From NCBI RefSeq assembly GCF_027912495.1, contig NZ_CP115463.1, forward strand, positions 930,001 to 994,000: a stretch of DNA of 64,000 nucleotides, given 5' to 3'. This document shows positions 9,042 through 18,449 of this stretch, piece after piece. The first letter of the stretch is position 1. Each line of letters begins with the position of its first letter. Position numbers and translations under genes: made by a program. The notes below the pieces were generated by a model. The model did not search any database, was not told the origin of the DNA, and was given only the letters and a program-made list of their open reading frames with translations. Source of the stretch: Caulobacter sp. NIBR1757. Its GTDB lineage: Bacteria > Pseudomonadota > Alphaproteobacteria > Caulobacterales > Caulobacteraceae.

Positions 9042-10082
9042 TTATTCCTCGAATAGCGTCCCTTGCGCCTTGGGCGGCAGGCCCGGCGGGGTCGGCGGCT
9101 CCGCCAAGCCCAGATGCAGATAGGCCTTGCCGCAGGCGACGCGGCCGCGCGGGGTGCGCTGGATGAAGCCCTGCTGCATCAGGTAGGGCTCGATGACGTC
9201 CTCGACGGCGTCGCGGGCCTCGGCGATGGCGTAGGCGAGGGTTTCGACCCCGGCCGGGCCGCCGTTGTAGTGCTCGATCAGGGCGCGCAGGTAGCGGCGG
9301 TCGAGGCTGTCGAGGCCATGCTCGTCGACTTCCAGGCGGGCCAGGGCGCGGGCCGCATGCTTCTGGTCGATAATTTCAGCCCCGTCGGCGGCGGCGAAGT
9401 CGCGGACCCGGCGCAGCAGGCGGCCGGCGACGCGGGGCGTGCCCCGCGAGCGGGCGGCGATCTCGGCGGCGCCGTCGTCGCTGACGGCGATGCCCATGCG
9501 GCGTGAGGCGTGGTCGATGACCAGCTTGAGCTCGTCCTTCGTGTAGAACTCCAGGCGGATGGGGATGCCGAAGCGGTCGCGCAGGGGCGTGGCGAGCAGG
9601 CCGGCGCGGGTGGTGGCGGCGACCAGGGTGAAGGGAGCCAGATCGATGCGGATCGAGCGGGCCGAGGGGCCTTCGCCGATGACCAGGTCGAGGACCTGGT
9701 CCTCCATGGCCGGGTAGAGGATTTCCTCGACGTTCGACGAGAGGCGGTGGATTTCGTCGATGAACAGGACGTCGTTGGGTTCGAGGTTGGTCAGGATGGC
9801 GGCCAGATCGCCGGCCTTGGCCAGCACCGGGCCGGAGGTGGCGCGGAAGTTGACGCCCAGTTCGCGGGCGACGATCTGGGCCAGGGTGGTCTTGCCTAGG
9901 CCCGGCGGGCCGAACAGCAGGACGTGGTCGAGCGGCTCGCCGCGACCCCGGGCGGCGTCGATGAAGACCTTGAGGTTGGCCTTGGCGCCCTGCTGGCCGA
10001 CGAACTCGGCCAGGGTCTGGGGCCGCATGGCCTTGTCGGGGCCCTCGGTGGGGGCCTCGTTGGGGGAGACGATGCGGGTCAT
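9042..10082 (-). CDS. ruvB: Holliday junction branch migration ATPase RuvB
   Basis: Hexameric AAA+ motor that, with RuvA, drives branch migration of Holliday junctions. Walker [12 protein letters not shown] (about 58-68), Walker B DEIH, sensor region ATTRAGLL and the C-terminal winged helix ([16 protein letters not shown]) are all present. 346 aa. The ATG lies four bases beyond a GGAGG that belongs to the edge of repeat A1, so the repeat supplies its Shine-Dalgarno sequence. Confidence 0.98.
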   Translation of the reverse strand: MTRIVSPNEAPTEGPDKAMRPQTLAEFVGQQGAKANLKVFIDAARGRGEPLDHVLLFGPPGLGKTTLAQIVARELGVNFRATSGPVLAKAGDLAAILTNLEPNDVLFIDEIHRLSSNVEEILYPAMEDQVLDLVIGEGPSARSIRIDLAPFTLVAATTRAGLLATPLRDRFGIPIRLEFYTKDELKLVIDHASRRMGIAVSDDGAAEIAARSRGTPRVAGRLLRRVRDFAAADGAEIIDQKHAARALARLEVDEHGLDSLDRRYLRALIEHYNGGPAGVETLAYAIAEARDAVEDVIEPYLMQQGFIQRTPRGRVACGKAYLHLGLAEPPTPPGLPPKAQGTLFEE

Positions 10083-10085
10083 GCG

Positions 10086-10257
10086 ACCTCCCTCCCCGAA
10101 TGGGGAGGGCAGGCGCGCGTTGCGCGCCGGGTGGGGCAGTGGGTCACTGGCCCGGGCCGGTAAGGCTTCTCGGTGGATCGTCTCGTCCGTCTCAGACCGA
10201 CTTCCCCACCCGACGCGCGTAACCGCGCGTCTGCCCTCCCCATTCGGGGAGGGAGGT
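10086..10257. repeat. Family A twin-hairpin repeat between ruvA and ruvB
   Basis: Begins ACCTCCCTCCCCGAATGGGG and ends with the inverted CCCCATTCGGGGAGGGAGGT. Inner stems are GCGCGCGTTGCGCGC on one side and ACGCGCGTAACCGCGCGT on the other. Further copies at 17186-17357, 44920-45094 and 47314-47480, and a half copy at 51747-51770. The minus-strand end GGGAGGT is four bases from the ruvB ATG. Confidence 0.95.
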
Positions 10258-10269
10258 TGGCGGCCGGGC

Positions 10270-10881
10270 TCATCGTCCGAGCTCCTGCAGGCCGGCCTTG
10301 ATCAGGGCGGACACATCGGCCTCTTCCCCCAGCCGCAGCGAGGCCTGTTCGATCACCCGGCGCGCCATCGGTTCGGCGACGCCTAGGCCCATGAGGGCCG
10401 AGACCGCTTCGCCGGTGGCGCTGGGCGCGGCGGCGCGGGGGGCGGCGGTGTTGGGGGCGAAGATGGCCGGGCCGTCGCTGATCGGCTTGTCCTTCAGCTC
10501 GGTGACGATGCGTTGGGCGAGCTTGGGGCCGACCCCGTTGGCGCGGCCGATCAGGGCCTTGTCGTCGCGGGCGATGGCGCCGGCCAGTTCGGCCGGGCTG
10601 GCGACATCGAGCACGGCCATGGCCGCCTTGGGACCGACGCCCTGGATGGCGCGCAGCAGGACGAAGGCGCGGCGCTCGTCGCGCGCGAGAAAACCGTAGA
10701 GCTGCGGGCCGATCTGCTCGCTCCAGGGGTTTTCCGTATGGAGCACCGTCTCCTCGCCGACCGGCGGCAGGCGGCTCAGGGTGCGGGCCCCGCAGCGGAC
10801 GACGTAGCCGACGCCGCCGACATCGATCAGGCACTCGTCTTCGCCGATCTCGGCGACGATGCCGCGCAGACGGCCGATCAT
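10270..10881 (-). CDS. ruvA: Holliday junction DNA-binding protein RuvA
   Basis: Tetrameric junction-recognition subunit. N-terminal OB-fold ([28 protein letters not shown]), two helix-hairpin-helix motifs ([16 protein letters not shown] and [20 protein letters not shown]), a flexible linker and the C-terminal RuvB-binding helices. 203 aa, standard. Its start overlaps the ruvC stop by four bases. Confidence 0.97.
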   Translation of the reverse strand: MIGRLRGIVAEIGEDECLIDVGGVGYVVRCGARTLSRLPPVGEETVLHTENPWSEQIGPQLYGFLARDERRAFVLLRAIQGVGPKAAMAVLDVASPAELAGAIARDDKALIGRANGVGPKLAQRIVTELKDKPISDGPAIFAPNTAAPRAAAPSATGEAVSALMGLGVAEPMARRVIEQASLRLGEEADVSALIKAGLQELGR

Positions 10882-11417
10882 GCAACCCTCCCCAGCGCCT
10901 TGCGCAGGCTGTGGTGGGTGACCTGCCCGATGGCGCGGGCCTTGCGGGCGTGGGCGTGGGCGATGGCGACCGCAAGCGCGTCGGCGGCGTCGGCCGTGGC
11001 ACCGCCGGCGGCGGGCAGCAGGCGGGCGATCATGTAGGCGACCTGGGTCTTGTCGGCGCCGCCGGTGCCGACGACGGACTTCTTGACCTCCTTGGCGCTG
11101 TATTCGGCGACCAGCAGGCCGGCGCGGGCCGGGGCGATCATGGCGGCGGCGCGGGCGTGGCCGAGCTTCAGGGTCGACTGGGCGTTGGTGTTGAGGAAGG
11201 TCTCCTCCACCGCGGCCTCATGCGGGGCGTAGGTCTCGATGACGCCGGTGATGCCTTCGAACAGGCAGAGCAGGCGGTCGGAGAAGGGGGCCTTGTCGTC
11301 GGGCGAGATGACCCCGTGCGCGACCCAGCTCAGCCGGGCGCCCTCGACGTCGATGACGCCCCAGCCGGTCTTGCGTAGGCCCGGATCGAGCCCGAGGAGT
11401 CGGATCGTGTTCGCCAT
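10878..11417 (-). CDS. ruvC: Crossover junction endodeoxyribonuclease RuvC
   Basis: Holliday junction resolvase. Start at 11417 gives [20 protein letters not shown] with catalytic Asp11; the upstream extension is rejected because it precedes this canonical N-terminus. The acidic residues in AAVEETFLN and in the C-terminal [14 protein letters not shown] complete the RNase H-like active site. 179 aa. First gene of the ruvCAB block. Confidence 0.97.
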   Translation of the reverse strand: MANTIRLLGLDPGLRKTGWGVIDVEGARLSWVAHGVISPDDKAPFSDRLLCLFEGITGVIETYAPHEAAVEETFLNTNAQSTLKLGHARAAAMIAPARAGLLVAEYSAKEVKKSVVGTGGADKTQVAYMIARLLPAAGGATADAADALAVAIAHAHARKARAIGQVTHHSLRKALGRVA

Positions 11418-11460
11418 ATGTTTCCCTACATTGGCGACGAGTCTGAAGAAAGTGCAAACG

Positions 11461-12171
11461 CTAGTGGTTACGCGGCGCGATCTCGAATTCCACCACATTG
11501 CGGTTGTCGCGCAGCATGGCGGCCAGCAGGTCCATCTTGGCGCGGCTGTTGGCGCGGACGGTGGCGCCGTGCTCGATCAGGGCGCCCTTCTTCATCAGGC
11601 GGTGGCTGAAGGGGGCCGGGTCGAGGCCGAGTTCGAGAATCTGGCGGCGCAGTTCGGCGGTGTCGGGGGCCGAGTCGCGGGCGTAGCGGATGGTCACCTC
11701 GGCCAGCGCCTGTTGCGGCAGCCAGCGGTCGATGACGCGGAAGGTGTTGAGGATGATCAGGGCCAGCACGGTGCCGCCGATCGCCACGCTCCAGAAGCCG
11801 ACGCCGTAGAGGATGCCGAGCGCCGAGGTGATCCAGATCGAGGCCGCTGTGGTCAGGCCGTGGACGGTGAAGCCTTCGCGGAAGATGACGCCGCCGCCGA
11901 GGAAGCCGACGCCGGTCAGGATGCCGTGGCTCATGCGCACGGGGTCGATGCGGATGACGTCATGCGGCGTGCCGCCGCCGACCCAGGCGATCTGGTGGTT
12001 GGCCGCGACCATCAGCATGGCGCTGGTCAGGCAAAGCAGAGCGTGGGTGCGAAAGCCGGCCGGCTGGCCGCGATGACCGCGTTCGACGCCGATCAGACTG
12101 CCGGCGACCAGGGCGCCGACGAGGGGCAGATAGTACTCGGGATGAAAGACCCGAGCGTCGAGAAATTCCAT
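11461..12171 (-). CDS. MgtC/SapB family membrane protein
   Basis: 236 aa. Four to five membrane segments fill the N-terminal 140 residues; the family signature GSLIGVERGHRGQPAGFRTHALLCL (about 23-48) and ILTGVGFLGGGVIFREG (about 83-100) are present. The C-terminal ~90 residues form the cytosolic ACT-like domain (AEVTIRYARDSAPDTAELRRQI). Members are linked to magnesium limitation and F-ATPase control in pathogens; the substrate or target here is not known. Transcribed towards ruvC, 43 bases before it. Confidence 0.88.
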   Translation of the reverse strand: MEFLDARVFHPEYYLPLVGALVAGSLIGVERGHRGQPAGFRTHALLCLTSAMLMVAANHQIAWVGGGTPHDVIRIDPVRMSHGILTGVGFLGGGVIFREGFTVHGLTTAASIWITSALGILYGVGFWSVAIGGTVLALIILNTFRVIDRWLPQQALAEVTIRYARDSAPDTAELRRQILELGLDPAPFSHRLMKKGALIEHGATVRANSRAKMDLLAAMLRDNRNVVEFEIAPRNH

Positions 12172-12235
12172 GGATAACCCTCCGGGAGCGGATCATTCAC
12201 CCGTTCGCCAGAGTTGGAAATAGGTTTGTAATTCC

Positions 12236-12345
12236 GGGGACATGTTCGGATTTCGCAGAAATCCGTACGTGTCCCCTCTTGGGTTTTCGCCCGCTGAAGG
12301 AAGAGGGGACACGTACGATTTGCTGCGCAAATCGAACATGTCCCC
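12236..12345. repeat. Family F twin-hairpin repeat
   Basis: Outer arms GGGGACATGTTCG and CGAACATGTCCCC are perfect inverted copies. Each arm contains its own small hairpin: GATTTCGCAGAAATC on the left and GATTTGCTGCGCAAATC on the right, followed by (A/C)GTACGTGTCCCC and its inverse. Length 110 bases. Sits between yebC and the mgtC-like gene, both on the minus strand, five bases after the yebC stop, so it can also act as a transcript end. Confidence 0.9.
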
Positions 12346-12350
12346 GGGCA

Positions 12351-13094
12351 TCACCCCAGCTTGGCCAAATCCTCGTCGCTGATGTCGAAGTTGGCGTAGA
12401 CGTTCTGGACGTCGTCTTCGTCGTCGAGGGTGTCGATCAGCTTCATGATCGTGGCCACGGCGTCGCCCTCGACCGGGACCAGCATCTTCGGCCGCCAGGT
12501 GATGGCGGTGGTCTTGGGATCACCGAGGGTTGCGGCGAGGGCGTCGATGACGGCGGTCATGTCCTCGAAGGCGGTCCAGATGACGTGGCTCTCTTCGTCG
12601 GACTCGACGTCCTCGGCGCCGGCCTCGATGGCGGCTTCCATGACGGCGTCCTCGCTGCCGGCCGAGGCGGGGTAGGTGATCTGGCCCATGCGGTCGAAGT
12701 TGAAGCTGACCGAGCCGGTCTCGCCAAGCGCCCCGCCGTTCTTGGCGAAGATCGAGCGGACGTTGGCGGCGGCGCGGTTCTTGTTGTCGGTCAGGGCCTC
12801 GACGATGACGCCGACGCCGCCGGGGCCGAAGCCTTCGTAGCGGATCTCGTCATAGCTTTCGGCGTCGCCGCCCTGGCCCTTCTTGATGGCGCGTTCGATG
12901 ACGTCCTTGGGCAGGCTTTCGGACTTGGCGTTGTTGACCGCCAGGCGCAGGCGCGGGTTCATCGAGGGATCGGGCAGGCCGGTCTTGGCGGCCACGGTGA
13001 TCTCGCGCGAGAGCTTTGAGAACAGCTTGGACCGGGCGGCGTCGGCGCGGCCCTTGCGGTGCATGATGTTCTTGAATTTTGAGTGGCCGGCCAT
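12351..13094 (-). CDS. YebC/PmpR family regulatory protein
   Basis: Conserved bacterial protein described as a transcription regulator in some species and as a translation factor acting on proline stretches in others. The start at 13094 gives the canonical [19 protein letters not shown]; domain I, then the signature [21 protein letters not shown] (about 93-113), then the acidic C-terminal domain ([15 protein letters not shown]). 247 aa, normal. In many genomes it precedes ruvC, as here (with the mgtC-like gene in between). Confidence 0.94.
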   Translation of the reverse strand: MAGHSKFKNIMHRKGRADAARSKLFSKLSREITVAAKTGLPDPSMNPRLRLAVNNAKSESLPKDVIERAIKKGQGGDAESYDEIRYEGFGPGGVGVIVEALTDNKNRAAANVRSIFAKNGGALGETGSVSFNFDRMGQITYPASAGSEDAVMEAAIEAGAEDVESDEESHVIWTAFEDMTAVIDALAATLGDPKTTAITWRPKMLVPVEGDAVATIMKLIDTLDDEDDVQNVYANFDISDEDLAKLG

Positions 13095-13208
13095 CGTCGG
13101 TCTTCTGTCTGGACATGAAATCGGGACCGGGGTTCTAGCGCCCGCAGGCGGCTCTGTCATCCGGGCGCGGATTCAGTCTAGCTTTGCGGAAAATACGGGG
13201 AGACGGGG

Positions 13209-14849
13209 ATGAGCGACGTGAAGCGGGGCGGAGGCCACCTGACGGTGATCGGCGGGGCGTCGGCGGGGACCATTTTCGAATGGTACGACTTCTACCTCTA
13301 CGGCTCGCTGGCCGGCTTCATCTCCAAGCATTTCTTCAGCGGGGTCAACGAGACCACGGGCTACATCTTCGCCCTGCTGGCCTTTGCGGCCGGGTTCTTC
13401 GTGCGGCCGTTCGGGGCGGTGGTGTTCGGGCGGCTGGGCGATCTGTGGGGGCGCAAGAACACCTTTCTGGTGACCATGCTGCTGATGGGCGGCTCGACCT
13501 TCGTGGTGGGGCTGTTGCCGGACTACAAGACCATCGGGGTGGCGGCGCCGATCCTGCTGGTGCTGATGCGGCTGATCCAGGGGCTGGCGCTCGGCGGCGA
13601 GTACGGCGGGGCGGCGACCTATGTCGCCGAGCATGCGCCGCCGGGGAAGCGGGGGCTTTACACCAGCTTCATCCAGACAACGGCGACGCTGGGGCTGTTC
13701 CTGTCACTGATCGTCATCCTGGGCGTGCGGGGGCAGACGGGGGAGGACGCCTTTGCCGACTGGGGCTGGCGGATCCCGTTCCTGGCTTCGGCCCTGCTGC
13801 TGGTCGTGTCGCTGTGGATCCGGCTGCGGCTCAACGAGAGCCCGGTGTTCCAGAAGATGGTCGACGAGGGCCGGGCGGCGAAGAAGCCGCTGAGCGAAGC
13901 CTTCGCCGAACCCAGGAACCTGAAGCTGGTGATCCTGGCGCTGGTCGGGCTGACGGCGGGCCAGGCGGTGGTCTGGTACACGGGGCAGTTCTACGCGCTG
14001 TTCTTCCTGGAGAAGACGCTGAAGGTGGATGGTTCGCTAGCCAACATGCTGGTGGCGGTGGCGCTGCTGCTGGGAACGCCGTTCTTCATCGTCTTCGGCT
14101 GGCTGTCGGACAAGGTCGGCCGCAAGCCGATCATCCTGGCCGGCTGCCTGATCGCGGCGCTGAGCTTCTTCCCGCTGTTCAAGGCCCTGACCGTGGCGGC
14201 CAATCCCGCCCTGGCGGCGGCGAGCGCCAGCGCGCCGGTGCGGGTCATCGCCGATCCGGCGGCCTGCGCCTTCCAGTTCGATCCGGTAGGCAAGACCGCC
14301 TTCACAAGCAGCTGCGACGTCGCCAAGTCAGCGCTGGCTTCTGCGGGGGTCTCCTACGAGAACGTCGCCGCGCCGGCCGGGACCTTGGCGGCGGTCGAGG
14401 TCGGCGGGACGAAGGTCGCGTCCTTCGAGGGGGCGAGCATGCCGACCAAGGCCTTCACCGAGGCCCAGACCGCCTGGCGCAAGCAGCTGGGCGCGGCGCT
14501 GAAGACCGCCGGCTATCCGGCCAAGGCTGAGCCTGAGAAGATGAACAAGCCGATGGTGGTGGCCATCCTGTTCGCACTCGTGCTGCTGGTGACCATGGTC
14601 TACGGGCCGATCGCGGCGGCCCTGGTCGAGATGTTCCCGGCCCGTATCCGCTACACCTCGATGAGCCTGCCCTATCACATCGGCAACGGCTGGTTCGGTG
14701 GCTTCCTGCCGACCACGGCGTTCGCGATGGTCGCGGCGACGGGCAACATCTACTACGGGCTCTGGTATCCCGTGGTGGTGGCCGCGGCGACGGCGTTGAT
14801 CGGGTTCCTGTTCGTGAAGGAAATGAAGGGCGCGGATATCGACGCCTAG
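13209..14849 (+). CDS. MFS transporter, metabolite:proton symporter type, with a large extra loop
   Basis: 546 aa. The N-terminal half carries GTIFEWYDFYLYG and the MFS loop signature GRLGDLWGRKNTFL (between TM2 and TM3); the later LSDKVGRKPIIL repeats the motif after TM8, both typical of the MHS/ProP-like branch. Between about residues 326 and 444 there is a hydrophilic insertion of ~115 residues with two Cys (PAACAF and SSCDVA), likely exposed on the periplasmic side. The substrate cannot be read from sequence. Divergent from yebC across 114 bases. Confidence 0.87.
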   Translation: MSDVKRGGGHLTVIGGASAGTIFEWYDFYLYGSLAGFISKHFFSGVNETTGYIFALLAFAAGFFVRPFGAVVFGRLGDLWGRKNTFLVTMLLMGGSTFVVGLLPDYKTIGVAAPILLVLMRLIQGLALGGEYGGAATYVAEHAPPGKRGLYTSFIQTTATLGLFLSLIVILGVRGQTGEDAFADWGWRIPFLASALLLVVSLWIRLRLNESPVFQKMVDEGRAAKKPLSEAFAEPRNLKLVILALVGLTAGQAVVWYTGQFYALFFLEKTLKVDGSLANMLVAVALLLGTPFFIVFGWLSDKVGRKPIILAGCLIAALSFFPLFKALTVAANPALAAASASAPVRVIADPAACAFQFDPVGKTAFTSSCDVAKSALASAGVSYENVAAPAGTLAAVEVGGTKVASFEGASMPTKAFTEAQTAWRKQLGAALKTAGYPAKAEPEKMNKPMVVAILFALVLLVTMVYGPIAAALVEMFPARIRYTSMSLPYHIGNGWFGGFLPTTAFAMVAATGNIYYGLWYPVVVAAATALIGFLFVKEMKGADIDA

Positions 14850-15838
14850 AGGTCCGGCCAGCGTTCGTGGATGGCGGCGACGGCGGTCTCAAAGCGGTCG
14901 TTCCAGCCGCCGCTCAGGGTGATGTAGCGGGCGCCGCGACGGTCGAGTTCGGCCCGGCAGAGGTCGAAGAAGCGGCGGCGGGTGTCGTCCTGCGGAAAGT
15001 AGCGGGTTCCGTCGTCGACCCAGGGCGCGTCGATGTCGGTCAGCAGGTAGAGGTCGCAGAGGTCGTCGAAGGCCTCGAGCTGAGGCAACGGCCGGCCCAC
15101 CAGCATGCGTGACCAGACGGCCGTCAGCACCGGGTCGGTGTCGCAGATCAGCAGGCGGTTGGCGGCCCGGGCGGCGGCGGCGACGCCGGCCTGATGACCG
15201 GCGGCGATGTGGATCAGGTCCTCGGCGTTGACCTCCGTGCCGAACACCTCGGTGTAGGTGCGGCCGTATTCGGGGGCGACGACGGTGGCGAAATGGTCGG
15301 CCAACCGGCGGGCCAGCGTGGTCTTGCCGGTGCTCTCGGGACCGAACAGGCAGATGCGCGGGGTGTACCAGGCGCGGACCGGAGCCGGCAGCATGGACCA
15401 GTGGCGGAAGGGGGCGGCGCGGACGGCTGTGCCGCTGATGGCCTGCGTCTCGCGGCCGGGATCGACGGGCACGAAGCGGGCGCCCAGTTCCTCGGCCAGG
15501 CGGGCGCCGTAGGGCTCGGACGCGAAGACGACATCGACCGGCTCGGGGTGGGCGTCCTTCGAAATCCCGCGCCAGATGTCCCAGAAGTCGGGGTGATCCT
15601 GCGGCTCCTGCGGTACGTCTTCGCTGAAGTGGACGACGCGGCAGTCGGGGTAGAGCTCGCGCATCCAGGCGGCGCGCAGATGGCCGGGGATGGGTTCGCG
15701 GTCGAGGCTGCAGACCAGGATGGTGAGATGCTCGCAGTAGGCGCGGGCGAAGTCGCAGAGGTATTGGTGGCCGGCGTGCGGCGGCATGAACTTGCCGAGC
15801 AGGAAACCGCGTTGTGGCCGGCCGAAGGGGGCGGTCAC
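14846..15838 (-). CDS. NadR-like nicotinamide-nucleotide adenylyltransferase / ribosylnicotinamide kinase
   Basis: Two domains for NAD salvage: an N-terminal nucleotidyltransferase with GKFMPPHAGHQYL (about 14-26) and the C-terminal ISGTAVR, then a kinase with P-loop GPESTGKTTLARRL (about 162-175). I set the start at GTG 15838, overlapping the pnuC stop; an ATG further in would delete part of the HxGH-like motif, and the longer open frame upstream is antisense-free overlap with pnuC in another frame. 330 aa. No N-terminal helix-turn-helix, unlike enteric NadR, so it is an enzyme rather than a repressor. Confidence 0.9.
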   Translation of the reverse strand: MTAPFGRPQRGFLLGKFMPPHAGHQYLCDFARAYCEHLTILVCSLDREPIPGHLRAAWMRELYPDCRVVHFSEDVPQEPQDHPDFWDIWRGISKDAHPEPVDVVFASEPYGARLAEELGARFVPVDPGRETQAISGTAVRAAPFRHWSMLPAPVRAWYTPRICLFGPESTGKTTLARRLADHFATVVAPEYGRTYTEVFGTEVNAEDLIHIAAGHQAGVAAAARAANRLLICDTDPVLTAVWSRMLVGRPLPQLEAFDDLCDLYLLTDIDAPWVDDGTRYFPQDDTRRRFFDLCRAELDRRGARYITLSGGWNDRFETAVAAIHERWPDL

Positions 15839-16401
15839 GCCGTTGCTCCGGCCCGCAGGGATCGGCGCCATTCCCACAGGCCCCAGCAGGCCATGGCGAG
15901 GAACAGGCCGTAGAGGCCGGCGGTCAGGGCCAGGCCCTGGCTGGCGTAGACGCCGATGGCCAGCACATCGACGGCGATCCAGAACAGCCAGTTCTCGAGG
16001 ATCTTGCGCGACAGCAGCCACTGGGCGGCGATGCTGAGGGTGGTGATCAGCATGTCGGCCGGGGCGGCGCGGGCGTCGGTGAAGGCGGTCAGGCCCCAGG
16101 CGGCTATCCCGGCGGCGGCGACGGCGGCGAGGGCTGTCAGCAGCACGGCGCGCCGGGGCAGGCGGGCGATGGGCGGCTCTTCGCCAGCCTTGCCCCTGGC
16201 CCACCACCACCAGCCGTAGAGCTGGATGACCAGGAAGAAGACCTGCAGGCCGGCGCTGCCGTAGAGGCGGGCCTGCAGGAAGACGACGAAATAGAGGGCC
16301 GTGCCGATCAGACCGGTCGGCCAGAGCCACAGGCTGCGGCGGACGGTGAACAGGACACTGAGGGCCGAGAAGACCGCGGCGGCGATCTCCAGCGGGCTCA
16401 T
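15835..16401 (-). CDS. pnuC: Nicotinamide riboside transporter PnuC
   Basis: 188 aa integral membrane protein with about seven hydrophobic segments; recognisable motifs are the N-terminal half WLWPTGLIGTALYFVVFLQARLYGSAGLQVFFLVIQLYGWWWWARGK and the later LLSRKILENWLFWIAVDVLAIG, both highly characteristic of PnuC. It brings in nicotinamide riboside, which the NadR-like kinase phosphorylates and traps. Start and stop overlap both neighbours by four bases, so the three genes form one operon. Confidence 0.93.
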   Translation of the reverse strand: MSPLEIAAAVFSALSVLFTVRRSLWLWPTGLIGTALYFVVFLQARLYGSAGLQVFFLVIQLYGWWWWARGKAGEEPPIARLPRRAVLLTALAAVAAAGIAAWGLTAFTDARAAPADMLITTLSIAAQWLLSRKILENWLFWIAVDVLAIGVYASQGLALTAGLYGLFLAMACWGLWEWRRSLRAGATA

Positions 16402-17171
16402 CGGCCGACCACGATCGAGGCGAAGTCGCTGGTGAATGACCCGTCCGGCGAGGGCGGCGGGCGCAGCCAGACGGCGGAGAGCATGAAGACACCGCTGACG
16501 TCGGCCGGCAAGTCGAGGATGCCGGCGGCGTTGGTCCTCAACTTGCGGCCGGGCTGGCCGGGGACGAACAGGCGGACGGTGTGGTTGGCGCGAGGCCCCT
16601 CGGGGGTGACCAGCCGGAAGCGGCGGGGGGCGGGACCCGGCTCGCTGGCCAGGAACTCCAGCCCCTGACCGATCAGGTGCATGCCGCTACGGTCCTCGCC
16701 GTCGCAGGTCTCGACGCAGACCAGAGCCTTGGCGTTCTTGACGTAGGTCTCCCGCCACTCGCCCCGCGCCTCGACGGTTTTCCAGGCGGCAAGGACATCA
16801 AGACCAGGATCGGCCTCGTCGAAGTATTCGGCGACGTCGATGGAGGCCATGACGATGGGATGGGCCTTCAGCGACAGGGCGACGACCGCCAGGCCCTTGC
16901 GCTCGGGCGTGAAGGCGACCTCGAGCGCGCCGGGGGCCGGGCCGACGATGGTCGCCGGCTGTTCGTCGCACATCATGAGGGCGACGAGGTGTGCGACGCG
17001 CTCGGGCTTGGGGCCGGTGTCGGGGATGGGGAAGGCCATGCCGCTGGTGAAGCCAAGGGTGACCGGCTGGCCGACCTTGGCGGGGGCGGCTGCGGGCAGG
17101 AGCCAGGACTCGTGCGCCGCGGCGGCAGTGGCGAGGAGGCTGGCGATCAGGACGAGCGGGAGGAGGCGCAT
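16398..17171 (-). CDS. DUF4198-type secreted protein, first gene of the pnuC operon
   Basis: 257 aa from the ATG at 17171. Signal peptide MRLLPLVLIASLLATAAAAHESWLLP; the mature protein begins HESWLLP, and the body resembles DUF4198/NikM-like proteins that accompany transport of metals or small ligands. Cys pairs at VCVETCDGED. Start is chosen for the signal peptide; the upstream frame runs into repeat A2. Its role next to pnuC and nadR is inferred as uptake-related, with no direct evidence for the ligand. Confidence 0.78.
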   Translation of the reverse strand: MRLLPLVLIASLLATAAAAHESWLLPAAAPAKVGQPVTLGFTSGMAFPIPDTGPKPERVAHLVALMMCDEQPATIVGPAPGALEVAFTPERKGLAVVALSLKAHPIVMASIDVAEYFDEADPGLDVLAAWKTVEARGEWRETYVKNAKALVCVETCDGEDRSGMHLIGQGLEFLASEPGPAPRRFRLVTPEGPRANHTVRLFVPGQPGRKLRTNAAGILDLPADVSGVFMLSAVWLRPPPSPDGSFTSDFASIVVGR

Positions 17172-17185
17172 GGGATCGACTGTAT

Positions 17186-17357
17186 ACCTCCCTCCCCGAA
17201 TGGGGAGGGCAGACGCGCGGTTACGCGCGTCGGGTGGGGAAGTCGGTCCGTGGAGCTCGAAAGTACGCGCTGAGAAGCCTAACCGGCGGGGCCGGTGACC
17301 CACTGCCCCACCCGGCGCGCAACGCGCGCCTGCCCTCCCCAATTCGGGGAGGGAGGT
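17186..17357. repeat. Family A twin-hairpin repeat
   Basis: Same layout as the copy at 10086-10257 (ACCTCCCTCCCCGAATGGGG at one end, GGGGAGGGAGGT at the other, ACGCGCG stems inside), but in opposite orientation: the half with GCAGACGCGCGGTTACGCGC comes first here. Lies between fba and the DUF4198 gene, both minus strand. Confidence 0.93.
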
Positions 17358-17366
17358 CGCATTCGG

Positions 17367-18449
17367 TCAGGCCGGTTGCAGGCTCTTGTCGATCTTGATC
17401 GTCAGTTCGCCGCTCTCGTAGCGCTTGGCCATCTTCGCCGTGCTCAGCGGCTTGATCTTGCCGGCCCAGCCTTCGGCGCCGAACTCCTCGAAGCGCTGCT
17501 GGCAGATCTTGCGCATGGCTTCCTTGGCGGGCTTCAGGTAGGCGCGCGGGTCGAACTCGCCGGGCTTTTGCGACAGGACGCGGCGGATGGCGCCGGTCAT
17601 GGCCATGCGGTTGTCGGTGTCGATGTTGATCTTGCGCACGCCGTGCTTGATGCCGCGCTGGATCTCTTCCACCGGCACGCCCCAGGTCTCGGGCATCTCG
17701 CCGCCGTAGGCGTTGATGATCTCCTGCAGGTCCTTCGGGACCGAGGAGCTGCCGTGCATCACCAGGTGGGTGTTGGGCAGGCGGCGGTGGATTTCCTCGA
17801 TGACGTTCATGGCCAGCACCGCGCCGTCGGGCTGGCGGCTGAACTTGTAGGCGCCGTGGCTGGTGCCCATGGCGATGGCGAGGGCGTCGACCTGGGTCTT
17901 CTTGACGAAGTCGACGGCCTGGTCCGGATCGGTCAGCAGGGCCGAATGGTCGAGCTTGCCCTCGAAGCCGTGGCCGTCCTCGGCCTCGCCCATGCCGGTT
18001 TCCAGGCTGCCGAGCACGCCCAGCTCGCCCTCGACGGAGACGCCGCAGCTGTGGGCCATCTCGACGACGCGGCGGGTGACCTCGACGTTGTACTCGTAGC
18101 TGGCCGGGGTCTTGGCGTCCTCTTCCAGGCTGCCGTCCATCATCACGCTGGTGAAGCCGTACTGGATGGCGGTAGCGCAGGTGGCCGGGCCGTTGCCGTG
18201 GTCCTGGTGCATGCAGACAGGGATGTGCGGGTAGATCTCGACAAGGGCGTCGATCAGCCGGGCCAGCATGATGTCGTTGGCGTAGTTCCGCGCCCCGCGG
18301 CTGGCCTGGATGATGACCGGCGCGTCGACGGCGTCGGCCGCCTCCATGATGGCCAGGCCCTGTTCCATGTTGTTGATGTTGAAGGCGGGCAGGCCGTAGT
18401 CGTGCTCGGCGGCGTGGTCGAGCAGTTGGCGCAGGGTGATGCGGGCCAC
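17367..18449 (-). CDS. fba: Class II fructose-bisphosphate aldolase
   Basis: Zinc enzyme of glycolysis/gluconeogenesis, cleaving fructose 1,6-bisphosphate. Metal ligands lie in MHQDHGNG (about 80-87), in VEGELGVLG and in SHGAYKF; the C-terminal [10 protein letters not shown] is also present. 360 aa and overall sequence match the long class II/CbbA-type subgroup. Monocistronic as far as I can see, with pgk and gap about 2-3 kb upstream on the same strand. Confidence 0.96.
   Translation of the reverse strand: MARITLRQLLDHAAEHDYGLPAFNINNMEQGLAIMEAADAVDAPVIIQASRGARNYANDIMLARLIDALVEIYPHIPVCMHQDHGNGPATCATAIQYGFTSVMMDGSLEEDAKTPASYEYNVEVTRRVVEMAHSCGVSVEGELGVLGSLETGMGEAEDGHGFEGKLDHSALLTDPDQAVDFVKKTQVDALAIAMGTSHGAYKFSRQPDGAVLAMNVIEEIHRRLPNTHLVMHGSSSVPKDLQEIINAYGGEMPETWGVPVEEIQRGIKHGVRKINIDTDNRMAMTGAIRRVLSQKPGEFDPRAYLKPAKEAMRKICQQRFEEFGAEGWAGKIKPLSTAKMAKRYESGELTIKIDKSLQPA

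Noticed and set aside
10086..10257. CRISPR-like reading of the repeated GC-rich hairpins
   Set aside because: Copies are kilobases apart, are inverted twin hairpins rather than direct repeats with equal spacers, and there are no cas genes.
15836..16492. Long N-terminal extension of the NadR-like protein upstream of 15838
   Set aside because: It overlaps pnuC completely in another frame, has Arg/Pro-rich composition typical of high-GC shadow frames, and is not needed for either domain.
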